Source of the DNA: Thalassotalea_H sp040779345
GTDB lineage: Bacteria > Pseudomonadota > Gammaproteobacteria > Enterobacterales > Alteromonadaceae
Assembly: GCA_040779345.1 (NCBI GenBank)
Contig: JBFONU010000004.1
Coordinates: 124,001 to 188,000, forward strand
Direction: 5' to 3'
DNA: 64,000 nt
In this document: positions 16,692 through 25,235 of the stretch, piece by piece
How the letters are laid out: every line of letters starts with the position of its first letter
How positions within the stretch are numbered: the stretch's first letter is position 1
The notes under the pieces: model-generated
What the model was told of the DNA's origin: nothing
Seen by the model: only the letters and a program-made list of their open reading frames with translations
Database searches by the model: none
Translations under genes and position numbers: made by a program

Positions 16692-18113
16692 ATTAAAAGC
16701 GTGATCAACTTGTGTAAAAAAGTTTTGGGCAAAAAAAAGAAAAGTACATCGTCTAAAAATATCGATAACTCTCCACAAATTTACACTCGGGGCCAGCATC
16801 CCGTTTCTCGAAGCTTGATCAGCGCAAGTGCATTGAAAGTGTTGCATCGTTTAAATAAAGGGGGATTTGAGGCCTATCTTGTCGGTGGGGGGGTGCGTGA
16901 TATTTTACTTGGCTTAGCGCCAAAAGATTTTGACATTGCCACCAATGCCACACCAGAGCAAATAAAATCACTGTTTAGAAATTGCCGTTTAATTGGACGA
17001 CGTTTTCGTTTAGCACATATTGTTTTTGGTCGTGAAATTATCGAAGTTGCCACTTTTAGAGGGCATCACGATAGCGCACCACAAAAACAACAAGACTGTA
17101 AAAAAACATCAAAGCAAAGTGAACATGGCATGCTATTGCGTGACAATATTTACGGCTCAATTGATGAAGATGCTGAGCGTCGAGACTTTACTATCAATGC
17201 CCTATATTACTCTTCAGCGGATTATAAAATTTATGACTTTGCTGACGGCCTTACTGATATTAAGGCCAAGAAAATACGTTTAATTGGCGATCCAGAAACT
17301 CGTTATCGTGAAGACCCCGTTCGGATGTTACGTGCCATACGTTTTGCCACTAAACTCAATATGGAGATCAGCGAAGAAACACGTCGCCCAATTAAAACCC
17401 TTGCGCCTTTATTAGAAAATATTCCGCCAGCGCGTATGTTTGAAGAGTTTTTGAAATTATTTCTTTCGGGTAAAGCCTTGAGTAATTTTCATTTATTGCG
17501 TGAGTATCAATTATTTCGTTATTTTTTCCCCATTGTGGATCAAGCACTAAACAATAATGATGATCCATACATGCTGCCATTCATTGAAAAAGCATTAAAA
17601 AATACCGATGATCGCATCAATAATGAAAAGCGTGTAACACCTGCTTTCTTATTTGCGGCATTGCTATGGTATCCATTACAAAAACAAATATCACAACTTC
17701 GCTTAGCAACACAATTAACCCCTCAAGATGCTTTTTTTAATGCCTTAGGGGAAATTATGTCAGAACAACAACGAAGCATTGCTATCCCTAAACGCTTTCA
17801 AGGCGTTATGAAAGATATTTGGATATTACAAGACAAGCTCGATAAACGTGTGGGAAAACAAGCTTATAAAGCCTTTGAACATCCTAAATTTAGAGCCGGT
17901 TATGACTTTTTATTATTACGTAGCGAAATAGAGTCAACCGCAGAAAACACTTACCTTGCTGAATTAGCAAAATGGTGGACTGATTTTCAGCAAAACAATC
18001 ATGACACTCAACAGTTAATGATCAAAAGCGTTGTTAAAACAGGCACTTCACCAAGACGTTCGCCAAGGAAACGCCGTAAACCTCGTAAGCCTACAGCAGC
18101 AAGTAGTGAATAA
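16692..18113 (+). CDS. pcnB: Poly(A) polymerase I, probable AUU start
   Basis: Adds 3' poly(A) tails that mark RNAs for decay. The nucleotidyltransferase core is intact (LVGGGVRDILLG, KDFDIATNATPEQ), with the RNA-binding region RRFRLAHIVFG and a basic C-terminus (RRSPRKRRKPRKP). The first conventional start in frame is GTG at 16701, but the N-terminus aligns with E. coli PcnB (here V-I-N-L-C-K-K-V-L, there V-A-N-F-C-R-K-V-L) such that translation should begin three codons earlier, at ATT 16692, with AGG 8 nt upstream. E. coli pcnB is known to start at AUU. Predicted length is 473 residues. Its TAA overlaps the folK ATG by one base. Confidence 0.92.
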   Translation: MKSVINLCKKVLGKKKKSTSSKNIDNSPQIYTRGQHPVSRSLISASALKVLHRLNKGGFEAYLVGGGVRDILLGLAPKDFDIATNATPEQIKSLFRNCRLIGRRFRLAHIVFGREIIEVATFRGHHDSAPQKQQDCKKTSKQSEHGMLLRDNIYGSIDEDAERRDFTINALYYSSADYKIYDFADGLTDIKAKKIRLIGDPETRYREDPVRMLRAIRFATKLNMEISEETRRPIKTLAPLLENIPPARMFEEFLKLFLSGKALSNFHLLREYQLFRYFFPIVDQALNNNDDPYMLPFIEKALKNTDDRINNEKRVTPAFLFAALLWYPLQKQISQLRLATQLTPQDAFFNALGEIMSEQQRSIAIPKRFQGVMKDIWILQDKLDKRVGKQAYKAFEHPKFRAGYDFLLLRSEIESTAENTYLAELAKWWTDFQQNNHDTQQLMIKSVVKTGTSPRRSPRKRRKPRKPTAASSE

Positions 18114-18604
18114 TGGCATTAGTTTATATCGGGCTTGGCAGTAATTTATCGGATCCTGAATTTCAAATTCGCCAAGCAATCAGCAATATAAAACACATAC
18201 CCACTTCTCATGTTGAAAAAATTTCATCATTATATTTTAGTCGGCCAATGGGGCCGCAAGATCAACCTGATTATATGAATGCGGTACTTGCTCTTGAAAC
18301 TCAACTTTCTGCGCTTGAATTATTAGACCAATTACAAGCAATTGAAAATAAGGCGGGCCGTGTTCGTAAAGAAAACCGTTGGGGCGCACGAGTTTTAGAC
18401 CTAGATATTTTGCTTTTTGGTGATGACATTATAAATAATGAGCGATTAACCGTGCCTCACTATGGCATGAAAGAGCGAGAATTTGTGCTAATACCATTAG
18501 CTGAAATCACTGAAAACCTCATTTTACCCGAAGGCCTGAACATTTCGACGCTGGCAAAACATATTGCGACTAACGAATTAAAAATTCATAGCCAATTAAA
18601 CTGA
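18113..18604 (+). CDS. folK: 2-amino-4-hydroxy-6-hydroxymethyldihydropteridine pyrophosphokinase
   Basis: HPPK, which transfers pyrophosphate from ATP to 6-hydroxymethyl-dihydropterin in folate synthesis. The 163-residue protein has the family features: GLGSNLSDPE at the N-terminus, the substrate loop around RPMGPQDQPDYMNAV, and the signature RWGARVLDLDILLFGD with the two magnesium-binding Asp. It is translationally coupled to pcnB (TAATG). The folK-panB-panC order matches E. coli. Confidence 0.95.
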   Translation: MALVYIGLGSNLSDPEFQIRQAISNIKHIPTSHVEKISSLYFSRPMGPQDQPDYMNAVLALETQLSALELLDQLQAIENKAGRVRKENRWGARVLDLDILLFGDDIINNERLTVPHYGMKEREFVLIPLAEITENLILPEGLNISTLAKHIATNELKIHSQLN

Positions 18605-18660
18605 TTACGCTAAAATAAAGCACAAAAATAAAAACGCCCTCTTTCAATATTGGATAAATC

Positions 18661-19455
18661 ATGGCAAAAATTACCACAGCTACCTTACAGAAAATGAAGT
18701 TAAATGGTGAGAAAATCTCCACTATTACCGCTTACGATGCAAGTTTCGCAAAACTATTTGACCAAGCCGGAATTCACGCTATTCTCATCGGCGATTCATT
18801 AGGTATGGTGTTACAAGGGCAAGACGATACCCTGCCTGTAGACATTGAAGATATGGTTTATCACACGCAATCGGTTAAACGCGGCGTTGAAGAAACGCTG
18901 ATTATTAGCGATATGCCATTCATGAGCTACGCCACCACAGAGCAAGCCTTCACCAATGCCGCTAAGCTGATGCAAGCCGGCGCAAGTATGGTAAAAATGG
19001 AAGGGGGTTTATGGTTAGTTGACACCATTAAAGGGTTGGTTGAACGCGGTATTCCTGTGTGTGCACATTTAGGATTAACCCCGCAATCGGTTAATGTTTT
19101 TGGTGGTTTTAAAGTACAAGGGCGTGATGAAGACAAAGCCCTAGCCATGATAGAACATGCTAAAGCCCTAGAAGCCGCTGGTGCGCAATTATTAGTATTA
19201 GAGTGTATCCCTGCAGGTTTAGGTAAAGCCATATCCCAAGCGATCACTATTCCAACCATAGGCATAGGTGCAGGCAAAGACACTGATGGTCAAATTCTAG
19301 TCATGCACGATGCGTTAGGCATTTCATGTAGTTATATGCCAAAATTTTCTCGCAACTTTTTAATCGACACTGGCGATATTAAAAAAGCCATTGAGCTTTA
19401 TATCGCAGAAGTCAGTAATGGCAATTTCCCTGGCGATGAACATATCTTTAAATAG
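18661..19455 (+). CDS. panB: Ketopantoate hydroxymethyltransferase
   Basis: First committed step to pantothenate and CoA: adds a hydroxymethyl group from 5,10-methylene-THF to alpha-ketoisovalerate. The 264-residue (beta/alpha)8 protein shows TAYDASFAKLFDQAG, the metal-binding GDSLGMVLQG, VKMEGG, VCAHLGLTPQSV and IGIGAG motifs, all intact. It forms a two-gene unit with panC (42 bp apart), downstream of folK. Confidence 0.96.
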   Translation: MAKITTATLQKMKLNGEKISTITAYDASFAKLFDQAGIHAILIGDSLGMVLQGQDDTLPVDIEDMVYHTQSVKRGVEETLIISDMPFMSYATTEQAFTNAAKLMQAGASMVKMEGGLWLVDTIKGLVERGIPVCAHLGLTPQSVNVFGGFKVQGRDEDKALAMIEHAKALEAAGAQLLVLECIPAGLGKAISQAITIPTIGIGAGKDTDGQILVMHDALGISCSYMPKFSRNFLIDTGDIKKAIELYIAEVSNGNFPGDEHIFK

Positions 19456-19497
19456 TTAAGTAGTAATAAACAGCTTACGAATAAACGGTAAATAAAA

Positions 19498-20352
19498 ATG
19501 AAAACAGTTAGCCAAATCGATGAACTCAGACAAATTATTAAAACGTGGCATCAACAAGGGTTAACCGTTGCGTTTGTCCCAACGATGGGGAATTTACATG
19601 CTGGTCATATTTCATTAGTTACTGAAGCACATAAGCACGCTGACAAAATTGTTGCGAGTATCTTTGTTAACCCGATGCAATTTGGCGCCAATGAGGATAT
19701 CGATAATTACCCGCGTACCATGGATGCTGATAAGCAAAAATTAATCGATGCCAACACCGATTTATTATTTACTCCCACACCTGAGGTGATCTACCCCAAA
19801 GGTTTAGACAAACAAAGTTATGTTGAAGTGCCTAATGTTTCTGAGGGCTATTGCGGAGAAAGCAGACCGGGGCATTTTCGTGGTGTCGCAACGGTCGTTT
19901 GTAAATTGTTTAATCTTGTCCAGCCAGATGTTGCTTGTTTTGGTTTAAAAGATTATCAACAAGTGCAAGTGATACAAACCATGGTTGAAGATTTGTCCAT
20001 GCCGATAAAAATCATCGCCGTTGAAACCAAGCGTGAAGCAAGCGGTTTAGCGCTTAGTTCACGAAATGGCTATTTAACCGCAGAAGAATTAAAAGTAGCG
20101 CCAGCATTGAGTCAAAATATTCAATGGTTAGCTGAGCAAATCCAAACCAATACCGACTTCATTGGTTTGGCTAAAAAAGCCGCCAGTTTTATTGATAACG
20201 CAGGGCTAAAAACGGACTACATCCACATTTGCCATGCCAGAACACTTCAACCAGCCAGTGAAGATGATCACGAGTTAGTGATCTTAGCGGCAGCTCATTG
20301 TGGTAAAGCCAGATTAATTGATAACTTACAAGTGCTGCTCAACAAAAGGTAA
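19498..20352 (+). CDS. panC: Pantothenate synthetase
   Basis: Joins pantoate and beta-alanine with ATP to make pantothenate. The 284-residue protein has the nucleotidylyltransferase HIGH-like motif PTMGNLHAGH, the FVNPMQFG and CGESRPGHFRGV segments, and ALSSRNGYL near the KMSKS-like loop. Length is normal. A terminator follows at 20388. panD is not in the window. Confidence 0.96.
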   Translation: MKTVSQIDELRQIIKTWHQQGLTVAFVPTMGNLHAGHISLVTEAHKHADKIVASIFVNPMQFGANEDIDNYPRTMDADKQKLIDANTDLLFTPTPEVIYPKGLDKQSYVEVPNVSEGYCGESRPGHFRGVATVVCKLFNLVQPDVACFGLKDYQQVQVIQTMVEDLSMPIKIIAVETKREASGLALSSRNGYLTAEELKVAPALSQNIQWLAEQIQTNTDFIGLAKKAASFIDNAGLKTDYIHICHARTLQPASEDDHELVILAAAHCGKARLIDNLQVLLNKR

Positions 20353-20387
20353 TTCAGCTAAACTAACATGCTATTTTTACTAGCCTC

Positions 20388-20413
20388 TAAGCTGAGCTAT
20401 CTCAGCTTATTTT
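20388..20413 (+). terminator. Intrinsic terminator after panC
   Basis: Perfect 9-bp stem (TAAGCTGAG/CTCAGCTTA) with a CTAT loop, then TTTT. It ends the folK-panB-panC transcript and lies just before the convergent secreted-protein gene. Confidence 0.8.
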
Positions 20414-20424
20414 AATATGGGCTG

Positions 20425-20955
20425 TTATTTTTTATTGATAGCAGCCATAGCTAACGCCTTATTCTTATATTGTGTCGTTTTGATCTGGGCAATTTTAACT
20501 TCATCACCTATCGAAGATGAAATCACCAGAGTCGTATTTAACTGAGCCTCAATTGTACTGATCTTTTCTTCTGTTTTGCGCGCTAAAGTAAACACTAATT
20601 CATAGGTATCACTGTGAAGGTTGCTCATCACATTTAACTTCAACATGTCGATGGCATTGCCACCTTCCTCTTGCACTCCTATTTCAATTGTTGCCGGTTT
20701 CCCTTTCTCCACCATCAGTCTCGGCGCAGCTTCAAGCATGGCACCTGGGAGCTGTGTAATAATATCCTTGCCGTTAGCCTTGTTTAAGTGATGATTGATC
20801 TCTTCAAGCTTAGGTGGCTCGTCAAACTTATAGATGTGCGCCTCAACGACAATTATTGCAGCTTCTTTGGCGGTTGCAGTTTCTTTAGCGTGGACAAGGT
20901 TAAGTACCCCATAGAGCAGAAAACTGCCGATAAAAATAAGCGATTTATTTATCAT
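20425..20955 (-). CDS. Secreted protein of unknown function
   Basis: A 176-residue protein starting at ATG 20955 with an AAAGAGA ribosome site and a Sec signal peptide (MINKSLIFIGSFLLYGVLNLVHA). The open frame extends upstream to 21078, but the extra residues are basic and non-homologous in character. The mature part has a regular alternation of strands and a helix (AAPRLMVEKGKPATIEIGV, SDTYELVFTLARKT) that looks like the small beta-rich secretin-associated or pilus-assembly folds. I cannot name a family. It is divergent from a membrane-anchored XRE regulator, suggesting a functional pair. Confidence 0.65.
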   Translation of the reverse strand: MINKSLIFIGSFLLYGVLNLVHAKETATAKEAAIIVVEAHIYKFDEPPKLEEINHHLNKANGKDIITQLPGAMLEAAPRLMVEKGKPATIEIGVQEEGGNAIDMLKLNVMSNLHSDTYELVFTLARKTEEKISTIEAQLNTTLVISSSIGDEVKIAQIKTTQYKNKALAMAAINKK

Positions 20956-21160
20956 TTTGTTTCTCTTTTTTTTAATTGGTTTATTAGCTTTGCTATTTTT
21001 CAAGGGTACAATAAAAACACCATTGAACAACGTAAACAAGTTAATCAATTGATATTCATAAATATTCATAAAATTCATTCTGATGAATTTTACTTTTGCT
21101 GTTTCTTTTTAAAAGTCATTTGTTAATAATAAAAACAGATAATATGAAGTAGGTTCACTC

Positions 21161-21715
21161 ATGGATTTAGCAAAAAAATTAGTACAGCTGAGAAAAAATA
21201 AAGGCTGGACTCAGGCGATAGCAGCTCAAAACATCGCCATACAGCAATCTTACTTATCAAAGTTAGAAAATGGCCACTTTCACCCTTCACAGGAGGTCAT
21301 TGACAAATTATGTGCAGCTTATCAAATAAAGAAAGCTGAATTGATTTTTTCAGCGCCAAAGCAACCTATCAATCCTGTGTATTGGTTGCTAACCACGACG
21401 ATCGGATTATTACTTATCCTTAATGGACATTTTTCACTTTTATTCAATCAAACCTTTTATACCTATAAAACTCAGCCATTAATTGCTACGCAAGAGCAAC
21501 CCGTAAACTTGAACTATCATTTAACGGATCAATATCAAGGGGATAAATACCTTAAAGATTTTTCAGGGATAAAATACGAATACACACTGATCGCAGAAAG
21601 AGAAATCAATCGAATAGAAAATAAATGGTTCATCGTGATTGGAGGGCTGATCGTATTACTATCTATCAGTGCGCTGTTACTGCCATCGTTAAAAAGAAAA
21701 TATCTTCACCCATAA
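21161..21715 (+). CDS. Membrane-anchored XRE-family regulator
   Basis: 184 residues: an N-terminal Cro/CI-type helix-turn-helix (about 5-60; QSYLSKLENGHFHPS is the recognition region), a membrane helix (about 73-95), a roughly 60-residue extracytoplasmic segment with many Tyr and charged residues, and a second membrane helix (about 157-175) with a basic tail. The layout suggests a one-component transmembrane regulator sensing an envelope signal. It is divergent from the adjacent secreted-protein gene, whose product could be its target or ligand; this is inferred from position only. Confidence 0.8.
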   Translation: MDLAKKLVQLRKNKGWTQAIAAQNIAIQQSYLSKLENGHFHPSQEVIDKLCAAYQIKKAELIFSAPKQPINPVYWLLTTTIGLLLILNGHFSLLFNQTFYTYKTQPLIATQEQPVNLNYHLTDQYQGDKYLKDFSGIKYEYTLIAEREINRIENKWFIVIGGLIVLLSISALLLPSLKRKYLHP

Positions 21716-21717
21716 AA

Positions 21718-21737
21718 AAAGCGCCAACCGGCGCTTT
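21718..21737. terminator. Bidirectional intrinsic terminator
   Basis: Stem AAAGCGCC/GGCGCTTT with an AACC loop, A-run before and T-rich after. It sits between the convergent XRE regulator gene and rpmE. Confidence 0.85.
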
Positions 21738-21765
21738 CTTCAAACATTCTGCTAACTGACTAAGA

Positions 21766-21978
21766 TTATTTCTTAGACAATGCACCAAAACGTTTATTGA
21801 ATTTATCAACACGACCACCAGTTTCAGCAGCTTTTTGCTTACCAGTGTAGAATGGGTGACATTCTGAACATACGTCTAAGTGTAAATCTTTACCTACTGT
21901 TGAACGAGTAGTAATTACGTTACCACAAGAACAAGTTGCCTTGAACTCAGTGTAATTTGGGTGGATGCCTTCTTTCAT
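21766..21978 (-). CDS. rpmE: 50S ribosomal protein L31 (zinc-binding form)
   Basis: 70 residues from ATG 21978, preceded by AGAGG; the frame stays open upstream but MKEGIHPNY is the family N-terminus. The four zinc-ligand Cys are present (CSCGN and CSECHPF), so this is the C+ paralogue, which is normally used in zinc-replete cells. C-terminal GRVDKFNKRFG is typical. It is divergent from priA. Confidence 0.95.
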   Translation of the reverse strand: MKEGIHPNYTEFKATCSCGNVITTRSTVGKDLHLDVCSECHPFYTGKQKAAETGGRVDKFNKRFGALSKK

Positions 21979-22222
21979 GGGAAACCTCTGTATAGGCCGT
22001 ATCGCCACTTAGTCAGTATTATTGACTGCTAAGCACCATACGAGTTAAAAATAATGGTGGCGAATAGTAAAGGATCACTGTTCGCACTGCAAGAAAAACT
22101 GATAAAAATATAACCATTTCACTCTTTTTTCTCAGTTAAGGTATTTACCCGCACTCTTTTCTTGGCAAGCCTTCATTAAACAGCCAAAATAGCCTTAATG
22201 ATATTTGAGAGAGATTAAGACG

Positions 22223-24433
22223 TTGCCGCAGGACATTTACATACAAGTTGCTATTCCTGTCCCGATGCGCCAGCTCTTTACTTATCAGGTGCCAGTATCA
22301 CAACAAACTGAAAAAAGCTTAATTGGAGAGCGGGTTATTGTGCCGTTTGGCCATCGTCAGGTCATTGGCGTTGTGATGAATGTGGTAGAAGACACGTCAA
22401 TTGATAAAGCCAAACTAAAAGCCATTATTAGCCGCATTGACACCAATACTCATTTGCCTCCCGCTATACTCAAACTTCTCACCTTAGCGGCAAAATATTA
22501 TCACCACCCCATTGGTGATGTTTTTCAACAAGCGCTACCGGTATTACTGAGAAAAACCGAGCCACCCAAGGCGCCTATTTGTCATTACTGGCAAGTCAAC
22601 TCGGCGTGCGAAGCAAAAGCGTTAGCAGCGTTTAAAAATGGTCGCGCTAAGAAACAAATTAAATTACTACACTTAATCGAAAATCACCACAAACTGACTT
22701 GGCCTGAAATTCGCACCTTAGGTTACACAAAGTCACAGCTTAACAACTTAGAAGAAAAACAGTTTATCACCGCCATTGAAAAACCCATTGAGCGCTATCA
22801 TTGGCAAGAAGACCAGTTAAATGCAAACGACAAACTGGCTTTATCAGCAGAACAAGCGATTGTCGTTTCCGCAGTAGATCAATCAACGGCACAATATAGC
22901 TGCCATTTAGTTGATGGCGTAACCGGTAGCGGGAAAACTGAAGTATATTTACAAGCGATGGAGAAAGTTCTTGCTAATCAGCAGCAAATATTAGTCCTGG
23001 TACCTGAAATAGGGCTGACACCGCAAACACTAAACCGGTTTGAGCAACGCTTTAATGTGCCAATATTTTTGCATCATTCGGGGCTTAATGACAAAGAACG
23101 GTTTGATACTTGGCAAAGTGCATTACAAGGGAGCGCTGCTATTGTAATAGGCACACGCTCAGCGGTATTTAGTCCACTGCCTAATATTGGGCTGATTATT
23201 GTTGATGAAGAGCATGATGGCTCATTTAAGCAGCAAGACAGTTTTCGATATCACGGCCGTGATATCGCCATTTTACGCGCCAAACAACTCAATATTCCGA
23301 TTATTTTGGGGAGCGCAACCCCAAGCTTTGAATCGTTACACAATGCTTTAACTCAAAAATATCATTATCATCAATTAACCAAACGCGCAGGCAAAAGTGT
23401 TGAGGCAAAAATATCCCTGATTGATGTTGCCAATCAACCCTTAGAGTTTGGTTTATCAAAGCCACTTAAACAATTAATCAAAAAGACGTTGGATCGCGGT
23501 GAACAAGTACTGGTTTTTTTAAACCGTCGCGGCTTTGCTCCCGCCATTAATTGTAATGAATGCCATTGGGTTGCCGATTGCCAACGTTGTAATAAACCTT
23601 ATACGTTGCATCGTTCACAAGGGTTATTGATTTGCCATCATTGTACGAGCCAAAAACGTGTCCCGATGCAATGTCCTGATTGTGGGAGTGTGCGTATAAA
23701 GCCTGTTGGTCAAGGAACCGAACAAATAGAAGCGTATTTAACCGAAGAATTTAGTGACTATAGTACGGTGCGAATCGATCGAGACAGCACGCGCAGAAAA
23801 GGAGAATTAGCGAAACGGCTACAAGCCATCACCGATAAAGAACATCAAATCCTTATTGGCACGCAAATGCTCGCCAAAGGACATCACTTTCCCGATGTCA
23901 CCCTTGTCGCCATGTTAGATATTGACGGCGCTTTGTTTAGTTTTGATTATCGCGCAAGTGAACACATGGCACAGTTGTTAGTGCAAGTGGCAGGGCGTGC
24001 TGGCCGAGCAAGTAAACCCGGCAAAGTCATTGTTCAAACGCAATACCCACAACATCCACTTTTACAAGACTTAGTCAATAATGGCTATGCTCATTTTGCA
24101 CAACAAAGCTTAACCGAACGTAAAATGGCTTATTTACCACCTTTTGGTTACCAAGCACTTTTTCGAGCTGAAGCAAACTATCCTTCTTACCCTGAAAAAT
24201 TTTTACGACAACTCGCTCAAACGCCAGTTTCAGCGTGTGATATCGCTGGCCCTATGCCGGCAGCGATGGAAAAAAAAGCAGGAAAATACCGTTATCATTT
24301 GATCTTGCAAGCAAAGTCTCGCCCTGAACTACACAAAGCGATAGATCAATTTATCCATCAAAGCCAGCAAAACGAATGGCAAAATAAAGTCAGATGGTCC
24401 GTAGATATCGACCCAATCGATTTAAGTTGGTAA
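22223..24433 (+). CDS. priA: Primosomal replication restart helicase PriA
   Basis: 3'-to-5' helicase that reloads the replisome at collapsed forks. The 736-residue protein is read from TTG 22223, which has GAGAGAG nine nt upstream and matches the family start (PQDIYIQVAIPVP); TTG at 22205 overlaps that ribosome site. It has the N-terminal 3' DNA-end binding domain, Walker A GVTGSGKTE, DEEH box, and a zinc-binding insert with eight Cys from CNEC to CPDCGS. The helicase C domain ends with QVAGRAGRA. Confidence 0.95.
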   Translation: MPQDIYIQVAIPVPMRQLFTYQVPVSQQTEKSLIGERVIVPFGHRQVIGVVMNVVEDTSIDKAKLKAIISRIDTNTHLPPAILKLLTLAAKYYHHPIGDVFQQALPVLLRKTEPPKAPICHYWQVNSACEAKALAAFKNGRAKKQIKLLHLIENHHKLTWPEIRTLGYTKSQLNNLEEKQFITAIEKPIERYHWQEDQLNANDKLALSAEQAIVVSAVDQSTAQYSCHLVDGVTGSGKTEVYLQAMEKVLANQQQILVLVPEIGLTPQTLNRFEQRFNVPIFLHHSGLNDKERFDTWQSALQGSAAIVIGTRSAVFSPLPNIGLIIVDEEHDGSFKQQDSFRYHGRDIAILRAKQLNIPIILGSATPSFESLHNALTQKYHYHQLTKRAGKSVEAKISLIDVANQPLEFGLSKPLKQLIKKTLDRGEQVLVFLNRRGFAPAINCNECHWVADCQRCNKPYTLHRSQGLLICHHCTSQKRVPMQCPDCGSVRIKPVGQGTEQIEAYLTEEFSDYSTVRIDRDSTRRKGELAKRLQAITDKEHQILIGTQMLAKGHHFPDVTLVAMLDIDGALFSFDYRASEHMAQLLVQVAGRAGRASKPGKVIVQTQYPQHPLLQDLVNNGYAHFAQQSLTERKMAYLPPFGYQALFRAEANYPSYPEKFLRQLAQTPVSACDIAGPMPAAMEKKAGKYRYHLILQAKSRPELHKAIDQFIHQSQQNEWQNKVRWSVDIDPIDLSW

Positions 24434-24576
24434 ACCTATCTCAACAACAATAATTGGCTTTTAAAAAAGCGTGTTACAAACTAATCACTAATAATCACGA
24501 TTATCCCCTATCAATTTAAAGTGAATTCGATAAAATAACCGAAGATTTATCATCATCTATAGAAACTATACTGTAC

Positions 24577-25137
24577 ATGGCACATCAAGATTACGTATCT
24601 CGCGCTCGCGCTCCTAAAAAAAAGAGTAGCCCTTATCAAAAAAATTCAGCTGATACTGCCGTAGGCCTTCCATTGAAAACTAAACTGATCGCATTATTTT
24701 TACTCGTTGCTATTGCCGGATTTGGTTATTTATTGTGGTCATTAAAAGATATTGAGCCCCAAGATTCAATTCAACCAACAAAAGTAACTCCCAAAAAAGC
24801 AGCAGCTAGCCAACTACCTGAGCCGCCAAAAGAAAAGTGGCAGTACATGGAGCAACTTAAATCAAAAGAAGTTGAAGTCGGTGAATATGCTGTAAAAGAA
24901 AAAGGCCCCTACAAAATGCAGTGTGGCTCTTTTAAAACCGAAAAGCAGGCAGAAGTCATGAGAGCAAATATTGCCTTCTCAGGGCTATCAGCCAAAATTA
25001 GTGCGGTAAAGGGTTCTAGTGGTACTTGGCATAAAGTCTATTTAGGGCCTTATGAAAAAAAACGCATGGCTGAAAAAGACAAACATAAACTCAGTAGTAA
25101 TAACATTAGTACCTGCCAAATTTGGTTATGGAATTAA
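24577..25137 (+). CDS. ftsN: Cell division protein FtsN, short form
   Basis: Bitopic late divisome protein that triggers septal peptidoglycan synthesis. The cytoplasmic tail starts MAHQDYVSRA, close to the E. coli FtsA-binding sequence. One membrane helix is at about 34-54. An essential-domain-like helix KEKWQYMEQL follows, with W88, Y90 and L94 matching the residues needed in E. coli FtsN. The SPOR domain (about 109-184) has two Cys (C115, C181) placed as in E. coli. At 186 residues it is far shorter than the 319 of E. coli because the linker is short. It precedes hslVU as in E. coli. Confidence 0.9.
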   Translation: MAHQDYVSRARAPKKKSSPYQKNSADTAVGLPLKTKLIALFLLVAIAGFGYLLWSLKDIEPQDSIQPTKVTPKKAAASQLPEPPKEKWQYMEQLKSKEVEVGEYAVKEKGPYKMQCGSFKTEKQAEVMRANIAFSGLSAKISAVKGSSGTWHKVYLGPYEKKRMAEKDKHKLSSNNISTCQIWLWN

Positions 25138-25150
25138 TTGCACAACACTC

Positions 25151-25180
25151 CTTGAAAAATTCACGATAAAACCCAACCTA
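25151..25180 (+). promoter_or_regulatory. Heat-shock (sigma-32-like) promoter for hslVU
   Basis: CTTGAAA at 25151-25157 is a perfect sigma-32 -35 element; a C-rich CCCAACCTA follows after 14 nt as a partial -10 match. hslVU is sigma-32 controlled in E. coli, so the location makes sense. The -10 is imperfect. Confidence 0.5.
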
Positions 25181-25195
25181 GTCTACATTGATATA

Positions 25196-25215
25196 GCTGA
25201 TATTTTTTTATCAGC
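25196..25215 (+). promoter_or_regulatory. hslV leader hairpin
   Basis: Perfect 7-bp stem GCTGATA/TATCAGC with a T6 loop, ending 20 nt before the hslV start and just ahead of its GAGG ribosome site. A leader stem-loop in the same position influences hslVU mRNA stability in E. coli. It could also act as a weak terminator of ftsN. Confidence 0.5.
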
Positions 25216-25235
25216 CTAATTTTTTGAGGTTAGTT

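Noticed and set aside
20956..21078. N-terminal extension of the secreted protein at 20425
   Set aside because: The extension would place about 40 residues before a clear signal peptide, and the internal ATG 20955 has its own ribosome site.
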